DNA of 36,838 nt from an uncultured Prevotellaceae bacterium (GCA_900314715.1 OMWI01000038.1:1-36838), one strand, 5' to 3'. Numbered from the stretch's first letter, positions 25,701 to 35,079 are shown. Notes: generated by a model not told the origin, from the sequence alone. Program-made: numbers and translations.

Positions 25701-27221
25701 TTATCTTGTCTTCAAGTATTCCAGAGAGTTCTTAGCCAACTTGAGCACATTGTCTTGGAAGGCATTGTTGCGTGGATAAGCACTCTTGTCGGGTGTTCCG
25801 TCTGGATTCTTCATGGAGAATTCACAACCACCGTTACCGATACAAAGGATAGTACCCTTGAATTCGGTATTGCCTTGTTGAGCTTCCCAAACGTTCATCT
25901 GACTTACCCAATCAATTTGCGAATCCCATGTACCCAATGGATAGATACCGTAAACCTGTGTGGTTTGGATATAGCAAGCTTCCTCTTGGTTTCCAATGCC
26001 CGTGAGCATAGAAGGCAGGTTGAAGAACAAACAGTTGTGGTCTTCTGTCCAACCTTGTCCCTTGAAGGCAATGAGCTTGGTGCGGTCGGTTGTCTCAACG
26101 TCCAATCCCTTATAGATAGGATGTGTAGAGTGGTCTTTCGAGAAGCGGCTTCCTGGATTCAACTGAACAGCCATCTTCCAAATGTCGTTGTTGATACCTC
26201 CCACACCTGTACCGATGGCGTGGTCGTTGTTCTTCATGTCATCAAGATTCAAACGACCTAAGTGGCCAACGTATGTTGTAGCGTGGCTCCAAAGCAACAA
26301 GCTACCGCCTTCCTTATACCACTCTTTGATAACTGGTGTTGCGTTTTGTACTACTTCAGGAATATTCCATACAGCATCTTCACCAACACCTTCCAAGTCG
26401 CGTAACCAGAACAGAACGCGGAATGGCTCAACGTCGCTGGCGGCCTTGATGTTGCCGAAATACAAGTATTGTGCGGTTGGATAATTCTCGTGTAGCCACA
26501 ACCATGCTGAAGCCTCGTCGTCGTCACCGTTTTGTACGAGTTCTTCTGGTGTAGGATAAATGCTCAAGAAACCAATGGCTGTCTTTCCAATGCGGAGAGA
26601 AGACTTGGTAGAGAGAGAGGTTCCTTTCTCGTTGACTGCAGTAAGCGTCACTTCCCATGTGTCACCAGACACAACGTCCTGGATGGTATAGCTGGTTGCA
26701 CTTCCGTTCAATGTCTCGCTGATGGTTCTTTTGCCGTTGGTAGCAACAAACTTGATGGAAGAGGCATCTACGGCGGGGTTCCAAACCACCAAAGCATCGT
26801 AACCTCCCGTCTTGTCAACTTGACTCATCTGTACGCCAGAGATACTTGTTGCACCCTCGCGAGTATATTTTTTCACTACACCTTGAGAGAAGTTGGTGCC
26901 ATCAGTAAGTTTGAATACATACTCAAACGGAACGTTTGTTGGAACATTGGTATGCGTGAAAGTGTTGCCACTGACAATTTCGCTGGAAGAGAGGGCTCCG
27001 TTCCTATAGACAATCACTTGCATCTTTTCGGCTTGTGTAGGCCATGTCCAAGTGTAGTTGTCACCAGTGAGTGTACCTGTAATCTGTGATACATCGGGAG
27101 CGTTGAGAATCATAGAGCTTCGCTCGTAGTCTTTGTCTTGGCAAGATGATACAAGTGCGACAATCCCACAGCATACCAAACTTGCAAAGAGAAATTTATA
27201 GATTGCTTTCATAACTTTCAT
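25701..27221 (-). CDS. DUF4960 surface fructan-binding lipoprotein
   Basis: A 506-residue lipoprotein with lipobox VSSC (Cys27) followed by QDKDYE. Two fibronectin III-like beta domains (about 38-125 and 126-220) lead to a C-terminal DUF4960-type domain (about 225-505) rich in Trp (WLWLHENYP, LFWLRDLEGVG, LLLWSHATTYVG). Proteins of this type and position act as the surface glycan-binding protein of levan loci (BT1761 in B. thetaiotaomicron) and have no known catalytic role. It lies between susD (25-base gap) and the surface GH32 (24-base gap) in one operon. Met4 is an alternative start. The DUF4960 assignment is from recall of the family and gene order. Confidence 0.85.
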   Translation of the reverse strand: MKVMKAIYKFLFASLVCCGIVALVSSCQDKDYERSSMILNAPDVSQITGTLTGDNYTWTWPTQAEKMQVIVYRNGALSSSEIVSGNTFTHTNVPTNVPFEYVFKLTDGTNFSQGVVKKYTREGATSISGVQMSQVDKTGGYDALVVWNPAVDASSIKFVATNGKRTISETLNGSATSYTIQDVVSGDTWEVTLTAVNEKGTSLSTKSSLRIGKTAIGFLSIYPTPEELVQNGDDDEASAWLWLHENYPTAQYLYFGNIKAASDVEPFRVLFWLRDLEGVGEDAVWNIPEVVQNATPVIKEWYKEGGSLLLWSHATTYVGHLGRLNLDDMKNNDHAIGTGVGGINNDIWKMAVQLNPGSRFSKDHSTHPIYKGLDVETTDRTKLIAFKGQGWTEDHNCLFFNLPSMLTGIGNQEEACYIQTTQVYGIYPLGTWDSQIDWVSQMNVWEAQQGNTEFKGTILCIGNGGCEFSMKNPDGTPDKSAYPRNNAFQDNVLKLAKNSLEYLKTR

Positions 27222-27246
27222 TGATTACTATTATTATTGTATCCTA

Positions 27247-29019
27247 TTAATAACCTTTGTTTTGGGTATAGAGTCCGGGCACGTAGAAGAGCTGGATGTA
27301 AGGAATGGGGAAGTACTCGTTCTTGCCTGGAGTAAAGTGTGCGTCCTTATAGTATTGGGCGTATGTTTGTCCGTCGTAAACAGAGAATTGTTCTTTTTCG
27401 AAGAACTTGTTCAATGTTTGTGAGGCAATACCCCAACGGCGCAAGTCGAAGTAACGACCGTTCTCCATAGCCAATTCCAGACGACGTTCCCATTGCAGAC
27501 ACTGACGAGCTTGTTCCTTGCTCTGGAAGTATGTGCTTGGATAGAGAGCGATGTCGCATTGGTCAGCAGCGTAAGCGATATGCTTAGCAACGGAATTCTT
27601 TGCGCGTTGGCGAATGTCGTTAATGATGGAACGAGCTTCTTCCAATGCACCTGTCTCGATGAGGGCTTCAGCACGCATCAACATCACATCGGTGTAACGC
27701 AACACGTAGTCGTTCATCGGGAATGCTTGCCATGGGTTGTCGAAGGTCTCACCCTTTGAGCGCTGCGTTACCTCTTTCATAGAAGCATAGTAACCGTAAG
27801 TATTAGGTGTACGGCTGTTTTCCTTTGTCATCATCTGCACCACTTTTCCCTCAGAGTTTACAAAAGATGTCTCATACTTATAAGGGAAGGTTGGCATACC
27901 TACTGTATGGAAGAGACGTGGATCCCACTTCTGTGCGTTTGGCATTCCGTTGATAGGATAGGCAATCTCGTCATTGAAGTTGTTGAACATTGGCAGACCG
28001 TCCTTGGTCTTGAATGCATTTACGAGGTTTTGTGTGGGCTTATGGAAATCCCATCCGCAAGACCAGATACCCCAACATCCATTCAACATGTTACTCCAGT
28101 TAGCACGACCGTAAAGGGTGTTGTCATCTTGGTAGCCTGAGTGTTGTACGGCGAAGATACTTTCCTTGGAGTTCTTGTACTCTGGCAAGAAGATGTCGCC
28201 AAAGTCTTCCAAGTAACCATATTTAGAACTCTTCACTACATCCGTATATTTCAGCACTTCCTGCATGTATTGCTGGTTGATGTGGCTTACGCCAGTGTTT
28301 GCTTCATAACCGTCACCCCAAGCCATTGTCAGGTAACACTTAGCCAAATAAGCAGCAGCGGCAATCTTGTTGGCACGTCCACCTTCTGCTTGGTCTACTG
28401 GCAAAACGTCGTAAGCAGCCTTGAAGTCCGAAACAATCTTTTCCATCAACTCCTGATGTGTGAATACGTTGTTGGGAGTTTGCTCTTCGGAGTGGTTGCG
28501 ATAAACTTCCTCGTCTACCCAAGGTACTTGGTTCCATATTTGCACGAGCTTGAAATAGAAATGTGCACGGAGGAAACGTACTTCGCCTTCGCGTTGTGCC
28601 CTTATGGTTGGATCGAGAGAACCTCCATGGTCAGCCAATGCTACCAAAGCCCTGTTACAACGGCTGATTGAGCAATAGAGATGATACCACATTTCGTCCA
28701 TGTGGTCAGGTGTGGAAGCCGTCAGAGTCGACCATACCTCGAAAGGATGGTAGTTGGTGTCGGTGGTTCCAGAGCCGCCCTTCATGGCATCGTCGCTGGT
28801 AACGTCACCGTAAGGCCACATATTGAATGGATAAGTGTACCAGTCGTCACCGAGCTTGGCGTATGCAGCGGTCACCATTTCATTAGGTTGGCTCATGGCC
28901 AGCTCTTCATTGATGACACCTTGCGGCTCTACGTTGATGAAATCATTGCAACTCGTGAGTGTTGCATTGGCAACATAACAAATGAGTCCTACGCAAATTG
29001 CTTTATATATTGTTTTCAT
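27247..29019 (-). CDS. susD-like: SusD-like fructan-binding lipoprotein
   Basis: A SusD/RagB-family lipoprotein of about 590 residues with lipobox LTSC (Cys24 from the chosen start MKTIYK) and the usual NDFINVEPQG. Further family features are the TPR-like region (RAQREGEVRFLRAHFYFKLVQIW) and a C-terminal WERRLELAMENGRYFDLRRWG. It would cap the adjacent SusC and load fructan oligosaccharides. The frame opens six codons earlier at 29037; the later Met gives a cleaner signal peptide and a 31-base gap from susC. Equivalent by position to BT1762. Confidence 0.94.
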   Translation of the reverse strand: MKTIYKAICVGLICYVANATLTSCNDFINVEPQGVINEELAMSQPNEMVTAAYAKLGDDWYTYPFNMWPYGDVTSDDAMKGGSGTTDTNYHPFEVWSTLTASTPDHMDEMWYHLYCSISRCNRALVALADHGGSLDPTIRAQREGEVRFLRAHFYFKLVQIWNQVPWVDEEVYRNHSEEQTPNNVFTHQELMEKIVSDFKAAYDVLPVDQAEGGRANKIAAAAYLAKCYLTMAWGDGYEANTGVSHINQQYMQEVLKYTDVVKSSKYGYLEDFGDIFLPEYKNSKESIFAVQHSGYQDDNTLYGRANWSNMLNGCWGIWSCGWDFHKPTQNLVNAFKTKDGLPMFNNFNDEIAYPINGMPNAQKWDPRLFHTVGMPTFPYKYETSFVNSEGKVVQMMTKENSRTPNTYGYYASMKEVTQRSKGETFDNPWQAFPMNDYVLRYTDVMLMRAEALIETGALEEARSIINDIRQRAKNSVAKHIAYAADQCDIALYPSTYFQSKEQARQCLQWERRLELAMENGRYFDLRRWGIASQTLNKFFEKEQFSVYDGQTYAQYYKDAHFTPGKNEYFPIPYIQLFYVPGLYTQNKGY

Positions 29020-29050
29020 ACTTATATCAATTTTCAATTATCATTTACTT

Positions 29051-32000
29051 TTAGAAACCAACCTGAATTCCAAGTGAGAAAGAAGTACTGTTAGGATATG
29101 CCCATCTGGGGTTTTCAGGGTCGGAGCAAGTCAAGCTGCTGCTCTTGATAGTTAACAGGTTATGACCAGAGACATAGACACGAGCATTGCTCATGTTAAA
29201 CTTCTTCAGGATGTTGGAAGGCAGATTGTAACCAATTTGCACTTGACGCAACTTAGCGTAAGAACCATTCTCTACGAAGTAACTTGATGCTCTTCCTTCA
29301 TTGCCGGTGTTGTTGGTTGTCAATGCGGGGATGGTAGACGAAGTGTTGGCAGTTGTCCAAGCACCAAGCATACGATTACCCTTGTTCGAACCAGCGTCGG
29401 TAATGCTGTAGAAGTCGGTTTGGAATTTTTGGTCATTGTAAACGTCTTGACCAGCTACACCTTGCCAGAACATGTTGAAATCAAAGTCCTTATAGCCAAG
29501 TTCGAAGTTCAAACCCCAAGAGAAGTTGGGTACTGGATTGAAAATCCATGTCTGGTCGTGTTCGTTGATGATACCGTTACCGTCGAGGTCGGCATATTTC
29601 AAACCACCTACACGTGCGTTCTCTTGTCCGCTTCCCAATACTTCTTCACGGTTTTGGAAGAGTCCGTCAACTACATAACCTACGATTGAACCGTAAGGCT
29701 TCTTGGATTCCACGAGGTTTTCCTTAGAGGTGTGTACGTAAGAACCAGTCGTCGTTTCGGGCAGATATGTTACTTTACTGCGGTAGAAGTCCAAATTGCC
29801 ATTGATGTTGTAACGGAGTCCGTAGCTCGTAGTATGACGATAACCTACGGCAAATTCCATACCCCAGTTCTGCAAGCTTGGACCATTGAGCCATGAAGCA
29901 CCACCTTCACCCATTGAACCAAGGTAAGCGGGGTTAATCAACATGTCTTTCACCTTCTTTACGTATGCGTCAACGGTACCGTAGAGTGAGTTGCCTAAGA
30001 GTGTGTAGTCAATACCTACGTTGTACTGTACTGTGGTTTCCCACTTCAAGTTGTTGTTTTGTGCTTGGGTAGCACGGAATCCTGATGGATAGATACCAGA
30101 ACCTTCCAATTTCAAGTCGTAAGCAGTAGACTCATTACGTCCTCCACCGTATGTGGCAGCATAAAGACCGTAACGGGCATAGTTGGAAATGGCTTGGTTA
30201 CCAGTTTCTCCCCAAGAAGCACGTAGTTTCAAGTCGTCAATCCAGTTCTGGTTGAGGTGTTGTGAAATACGATAACCGAGTGTTACGGCAGGGAAGGTAC
30301 CATAGCGGTTGTTCTCTCCGAATCTTGAAGAACCGTCTCGACGGATGGTAAATGATGCCAACAAGAGGTCTTTCCAGTTGTAGTCAATCTTTCCGAACAA
30401 TGAAACCAAGTGGTATCCTTCTGCAATACCAGATGCACGTTGTGTTCCGGTAGCTGCGTTAGGCCACATGTATTTGTAGTTTTCCAATGCGAACATCTGG
30501 GCGTAACTTGAGAAGTCGTCACGGTTTTGTGAGTGCAACTCAAGACCTGCCAATATATTAAATGTGTGTTCTGCACCAAGAACAAAGTTATAGGTAGCCG
30601 TGTTAGACCAAGTCCACTTCATGTCGTTGGCTTGTGAAACGGTAGCAGAAGGCGTGCTGTTGTTTACAACGTCAGAGTGCCATGTGTAAGTTACTGAGTG
30701 GATAAAGCCAGCATCATAGTCGATACCGAAGTTAGAGCGAAGCAGCAATCCCTTGATAGGAGTGATGTTCACGTAGGCATTTCCGAAGATACGCCAAATC
30801 TTCAAGCGGTTGTCGCGATTGTGATAGAGCTCGCGCAATGGGTTCTGGCGGTCACTCATACCACCTACAGGACCAGAGAATGTCACTCCGTCTTCCTCGT
30901 AAACAGGAACGGTAGGAGCCATCTTGAGTGCATTTTCCAATGGTTGGCAATCCACTTGGTTAGAATAAGTGATGGTTGCGTTCTCACCTACGGTAACGAT
31001 GCTGTTCACCTTGTAGCTGGTGTTGATACGAGCAGAGATACTTTCGAAGTCGGTGTATTTCAAGATACCGTTGGTTTTCTTGTAACCCAAAGAGAACAAA
31101 GCTGTAGACTTTTCCGTTCCGTTGGAGATAGAAAGGTCGTAGTTTTGTGCAAAACCTGTGCGAGAGATTTGATCCAACCAGTCGGTGTTAGAGTAACGCA
31201 TGGTTTTTGTCCTGTTGATGTATCCGTCATAAGCACCGTTTACGGTGTACTCGTTGTATTTGCCAGCAGCTGGGTCCCATGCGCGAATGGCAGTACCTGC
31301 TGGGGCATTGAGATTCAAACCATAGTTAGAGGCGTAAGCCACAGGGTCAAGACCGTCGTTCAAGGCTGCTTGTGCCATTGCCGTTGCATATTCGGCAGTG
31401 TTAGCCAACTTCATCATGGTCTGCGAGTTGTAGAACTGGGTCGTGAGGTTGGCTGATAAGTCTACCTTCACCTTGTCGCCCTTCTTTCCGCTACGGGTGG
31501 TGATGATAATCACACCGTTGGCAGCGCGAGAACCGTAAATAGAAGCAGAGGCAGCGTCTTTCAATACCTGCATAGACTCGATGTCGTTCATGTTCAATGT
31601 GTTCAGGTTTGTCGTCGTTGGCACACCGTCAATGATGAACAATGGGTCTTGTGATGAATTGAAAGAGCCGATACCACGAATACGTACCCTACCTGCACCA
31701 ACAGGAGAACCGTCACTCGTAATGGTCATACCTGGCACTTTACCTTGCAATGCACGCATAGGGTCGGTGTCAGATGAAGTCTTCAACTCTTCAGTTTTTA
31801 CAACGGCCACCGAACCAGTCAAGTCGGCCTTACGTTGTACTTGATAACCAGTTACCACCACTTCTGCCAATTCTGCGGCATTGTCGGTCATGGTAACTTG
31901 CATGCCTTGTTGGGCGGGCAATTCTTGCTTTTCAAATCCGATGTAGGAAAAGACGAGAGTCTGTCCAGCCGCAACTTTCAATTTGAAATTGCCATCAAGG

Positions 32001-32164
32001 TCTGTAATGGCACCGTTCGAAGTACCTTTTTCCATGACCGTGGCACCAATGATAGGCTCTCCCGTTCCGTCAACGACGGTACCGGTAATTTCCGTTTGTG
32101 CGTACATTATTGTACTCACAAGGATGAGCATTGTGCTCAGAAGCAATCGTTGTAGATGTTTCAT
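29051..32164 (-). CDS. susC-like: SusC-like TonB-dependent fructan receptor
   Basis: A 1037-residue outer-membrane importer of normal SusC length. Signal peptide (residues 1-22, ending MYAQ), carboxypeptidase-regulatory-like domain (about 25-100; ITGTVVDGTGEPIIGATV), TonB box (AELAEVVVTGYQVQRKADLTGS), plug with LKDAASASIYGSRAANGV, then a 22-strand-type barrel ending SLGIQVGF with a terminal Phe typical of barrel insertion. It has no extra C-terminal domain, unlike the other SusC in the window. It heads the susC-susD-DUF4960-GH32 operon, and its promoter region is shared back-to-back with a plus-strand promoter. Confidence 0.95.
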   Translation of the reverse strand: MKHLQRLLLSTMLILVSTIMYAQTEITGTVVDGTGEPIIGATVMEKGTSNGAITDLDGNFKLKVAAGQTLVFSYIGFEKQELPAQQGMQVTMTDNAAELAEVVVTGYQVQRKADLTGSVAVVKTEELKTSSDTDPMRALQGKVPGMTITSDGSPVGAGRVRIRGIGSFNSSQDPLFIIDGVPTTTNLNTLNMNDIESMQVLKDAASASIYGSRAANGVIIITTRSGKKGDKVKVDLSANLTTQFYNSQTMMKLANTAEYATAMAQAALNDGLDPVAYASNYGLNLNAPAGTAIRAWDPAAGKYNEYTVNGAYDGYINRTKTMRYSNTDWLDQISRTGFAQNYDLSISNGTEKSTALFSLGYKKTNGILKYTDFESISARINTSYKVNSIVTVGENATITYSNQVDCQPLENALKMAPTVPVYEEDGVTFSGPVGGMSDRQNPLRELYHNRDNRLKIWRIFGNAYVNITPIKGLLLRSNFGIDYDAGFIHSVTYTWHSDVVNNSTPSATVSQANDMKWTWSNTATYNFVLGAEHTFNILAGLELHSQNRDDFSSYAQMFALENYKYMWPNAATGTQRASGIAEGYHLVSLFGKIDYNWKDLLLASFTIRRDGSSRFGENNRYGTFPAVTLGYRISQHLNQNWIDDLKLRASWGETGNQAISNYARYGLYAATYGGGRNESTAYDLKLEGSGIYPSGFRATQAQNNNLKWETTVQYNVGIDYTLLGNSLYGTVDAYVKKVKDMLINPAYLGSMGEGGASWLNGPSLQNWGMEFAVGYRHTTSYGLRYNINGNLDFYRSKVTYLPETTTGSYVHTSKENLVESKKPYGSIVGYVVDGLFQNREEVLGSGQENARVGGLKYADLDGNGIINEHDQTWIFNPVPNFSWGLNFELGYKDFDFNMFWQGVAGQDVYNDQKFQTDFYSITDAGSNKGNRMLGAWTTANTSSTIPALTTNNTGNEGRASSYFVENGSYAKLRQVQIGYNLPSNILKKFNMSNARVYVSGHNLLTIKSSSLTCSDPENPRWAYPNSTSFSLGIQVGF

Positions 32165-32218
32165 TTGCTTTTGCTTTTAGTTAATACTGTTATGGTAATT
32201 AAAACGTTAATAATGTCG

Positions 32219-32284
32219 CAAAGTTAATGTTGATAATAGGTTTAGGCTATCATTTTTCGTTCTTACGATTGAAATTTTGTTGCA
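32219..32284 (-). promoter_or_regulatory. Promoter and paired activator sites of fructan susC
   Basis: The minus strand has a TAACTTTG box (32219-32226). Upstream 7-mers read AGAACGA (32257-32263) and TGCAACA (32278-32284), 21 bp apart and 31 bp from the box. They are the least canonical of the set but keep the geometry. Confidence 0.6.
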
Positions 32285-32285
32285 A

Positions 32286-32351
32286 TGAATCAATTTTCTC
32301 AGTGAATGAACGATTTTTGAAAGTCGTTACGTAACGTACGTTATACCTTTG
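32286..32351 (+). promoter_or_regulatory. Divergent plus-strand promoter with the same activator geometry
   Basis: The plus strand reads TGAATCA (32286-32292), TGAACGA (32307-32313) and the box TACCTTTG (32344-32351). The spacings of 21 and 31 bp are identical to those of the fructan and GH31 promoters. TTGTTGCAATGAA (32277-32289) recurs at the same place in the GH32 promoter. The layout mirrors the susC promoter around 32285. A 12-bp palindrome CGTTACGTAACG (32325-32336) and a second, AACGTACGTT (32333-32342), lie between the near site and the box. No recognisable fructan gene follows. Confidence 0.6.
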
Positions 32352-32364
32352 CGCTCGGAAACAC

Positions 32365-32575
32365 AAAAGGTGTGGACGAAACGTTTTCACTTTCGAACCA
32401 GGTCTGCGACAACCATTGAATAGATGAAACGTCAGTCCACACCATTATATATATAATATGGTCAGGTACCGTACTCTCCATTCTTTTTCCAAGGTCGCAG
32501 TTGGTTTCGAAAAGAGTCAGCAACTCATTTTTCAATATGTCAAGCCTTCTGATACATCTTCGTAAAAGGCAATAT
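32365..32575 (-). ncRNA. Candidate small RNA ending in a long hairpin
   Basis: A minus-strand unit is suggested by a TATCTTTG box (32583-32590) with TTTG 18 bases upstream (-33 type), and about 140 bases further a stem of 15 pairs: GGTGTGGAC/GTCCACACC (32435-32443 with 32369-32377) continued by ACGTTT/AAACGT (32427-32432 with 32381-32386), then TTTTGTGTTT. This looks like promoter, short transcript and terminator. A 64-codon frame (32341-32535) overlaps, but it runs through the hairpin and into the opposing promoter box, so I prefer RNA. On the plus strand a 35-codon frame starts at 32458. Ends are approximate and nothing is proven. Confidence 0.35.
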
Positions 32576-32582
32576 CCATTTG

Positions 32583-32590
32583 CAAAGATA
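32583..32590 (-). promoter_or_regulatory. Putative promoter of the candidate small RNA
   Basis: The minus strand reads TATCTTTG, with TTTG 18 bases upstream as a -33 element. The TGAAACA-type sites are absent, so it looks like a constitutive promoter. Confidence 0.45.
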
Positions 32591-32752
32591 CAGAAAATTT
32601 TTAAACCACAAAACTTTTTTTCAACTTTCTGAGAAAACTATCTTTCTCCACATTTCCCCCAAACGCCTTGTTTGAGATATAAGCATGATGTTTTTCCGTG
32701 AGCAAAATATGTATTTTTCAATCCCGATAACGGTGGTTTCGAAATTAATTTG

Positions 32753-32760
32753 TATTTTTG
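32753..32760 (+). promoter_or_regulatory. Putative -7 box of the type I restriction locus
   Basis: The plus strand reads TATTTTTG, 66 bases before the hsdR ATG at 32827. No paired activator sites and no clear -33 TTTG. The rest of 32591-32826 is AT-rich with nothing else recognisable. Confidence 0.5.
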
Positions 32761-32826
32761 CAAGGTATATATTCTCCCTTCATTGGTGAAACGGCAACCT
32801 ATTGATAGAACAAATACTAAATCTAT

Positions 32827-35033
32827 ATGGCAGTTCAGAGTGCAACATTTGCAGACATTCATTTGAGTGAGGAAGACATCAAATCCCGTTACATACAACC
32901 AGCATTGGAAGACAAGGGATGGGATAAGTTTCACATGCTATTGGAATATCCCTATACCCCAGGACAAATCATTGTGCAAGGTTCTATGAAGCACCGCAAA
33001 CGGGGTAAACGGGTTGACTATTTGTTATTTACGGAAGACAATTCCCCTATTGCCATAGTTGAGGCAAAGGATAGGAAACATGCTCCTGCCGATGGAATCC
33101 AACAAGCCATCGACTATGCCAAAGACCTTGATTTGCCATTCGCTTACGCTTCAAACGGCGAGAAGTTTGTGGAGCACGACATGAATACGGGTGCTGAGCG
33201 TTTGTCTAAAGAGGGTGCTGAGTTGCTCGACATTCCTTATTATAGTGATAGCGACAGTTATTCGCCTCGCTACTACCAGCGCATAGCTATCAATAAGGTG
33301 ATTGAGGCGGTGGCTTGTGGAAAAAAACGTATCCTCTTGGTGATGGCTACGGGTACGGGAAAGACCTATACGGCTTTCCAAATCATCCACCGTCTGCATG
33401 CGTCGGGACGCATGAAGCGTATCCTTTATCTCGCTGACCGTAATATTCTCATCGACCAAACCATGCGCCAGGACTTCAAGCCCTTCCGTAAGGTGATGAC
33501 GAAGGTGCAGGGTAAGAATGCCGAGGGTGGATTCGAGATTTACATGAGTCTTTATGGGCAATGGGTGAAGAACGAAAAGGAGATGCAACCAGGTGAGAAG
33601 CAACCATACGAGAGTTATGCTAAAGATTTCTTCGACTTGATTGTGGTGGATGAGTGCCATCGCTCCAGCATCGACGAGGACAATACTTCGGACTTCCCGT
33701 TTATACTTATTCCTTGAAACAAGGTATTGCCGATGGCTATTTGGCTCCCTACCGTGTCACAAAATCGTTTATCAATGTTGATATGGAGGGTTATGTGGCA
33801 GAAGAAGGAGAACAAGACCTCTTTGGCAAGGAGATAGAGGAAAGCATCTTCACTCGCAATAGCTTCGGACGAGAGATACACATTACCGAACGGCAGAAAG
33901 TGGTAGCTTATCGCATTACGCAGATGATGAAGGTGATAGGACGAATGACCAAGACCATCGTGTTCTGTCCCGACCAAGAGGAGGCTAACATTATGCGCAA
34001 ATTGCTCATTGCCATGAATCAAGACATGGTGAGTCGTTATCCCAACTACATCGTTCGCATCACCAGCGACGACCGTGTAGGAAAAGCCCTACTTGATAAC
34101 TTCATCGACCCTTACGAACCTTGTCCTGTCATTGCCACCACCAGCGAACTACTTACGACGGGTGTGGATTGTAAGACGTGTGGATTGATTGTGATTGATA
34201 AGGAGGTGAACAACCCCACTACTTTCAAGCAAATGATTGGTCGTGGCACTCGTATCTTCGAGAAGAAAGAGAAGATGAACTTCGAGATATTGGACTTCCG
34301 TGGAGCCACGTTGTTGTTTGAGAAAGGTTTCGACCCCGAAGATACCGAAACAAAAGACTATTCTGACCGCAAGACGTTGGGATATGGGGAAAGAGAAGAG
34401 GAGAGTCATGATAATTTGGGCGATGGTAGGGAAAAGCGTGATTATTCCCCAAAGCATCACAAGAAGTATTTCGTTGATGGCAGGGAGGTGAAAATCGTTC
34501 ACGATGTGGTGCAATACCTTGGCGAAGACGGCAAGACGCTCATCACGGAGAAACTCACCGATTTCACCCGCAAGGCCATCAAGAAACAATATCCCACGCT
34601 CGATGCCTTCCGTGGCGCCTGGAGCCATGCCGACAAGAAACAAGCCATTATCGACGAGTTGGCTGAAAACAATGTGTTGCTTGATGCCGTGCGTGAGGAG
34701 AACCCCGCCTTGGCAGATTGCGATTATTTCGACATCGTTTGTCATGTGGCATTCGACCAAAAGCCTCTCACTCGTCGTGAGCGTATCGATGGGGTGAAGA
34801 AGCGCAACTATCTTGCCAAATACGAAGGACAAGCCCGCAAGGTCATCGAAGGTCTCATGGAGAAATACGGTGAAGTGGGTGTGACGAATATCGAGAACCC
34901 GCAAATCCTCTCGCTCAATCCCTTTGCCCAAATAGCCAAACGTCCCCGTATCATGAAGGGCATCTTCAAGAGTCCTGAAGCATACAACGAGGCAGTCAAA
35001 GACCTTGAAAACGAACTCTATAATATAGTATAA
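32827..35033 (+). pseudogene. hsdR: hsdR, type I restriction subunit, internal deletion and frameshift
   Basis: The motor/nuclease subunit of a type I restriction system, split into two frames. Part 1 (32827-33717) has the nuclease motif (Asp64, EAK 79-81), Walker A MATGTGKT (173-180) and DECH (275-278), then leaves frame after SIDEDN. Part 2 resumes at QYFGLPVYTYSLKQGI (from 33681) in another frame and continues through helicase motif QMIGRGTR and the C-terminal region to 35033. Homologues carry about 30 residues between these points, including helicase motif III (TATP), and these are missing. So this is a deletion of roughly 85-95 bases near 33680, not a simple indel. Restriction should be lost. 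A GTG at 33654 could restart part 2, but the motor would be incomplete. An assembly error is an alternative. Confidence 0.85.
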
Positions 35034-35079
35034 TTATATAATGTATAATTTTCAATCTTCAATCTTCAATTTAAAACAA

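Noticed and set aside
24996-26261. A 421-codon frame on the plus strand
   Set aside because: It runs antisense across the surface GH32 and DUF4960 genes, which have intact motifs; no promoter and no recognisable domain.
30698-31456. A 252-codon frame on the plus strand
   Set aside because: Antisense to the fructan SusC gene; no protein family features.
32341-32535. A 64-codon minus-strand frame upstream of susC
   Set aside because: It passes through the long hairpin and ends in the opposing promoter box; treated as part of a candidate RNA, though coding is not excluded.
34149-34931. A 260-codon frame on the minus strand
   Set aside because: Antisense to the second part of hsdR, which shows clear helicase motifs.
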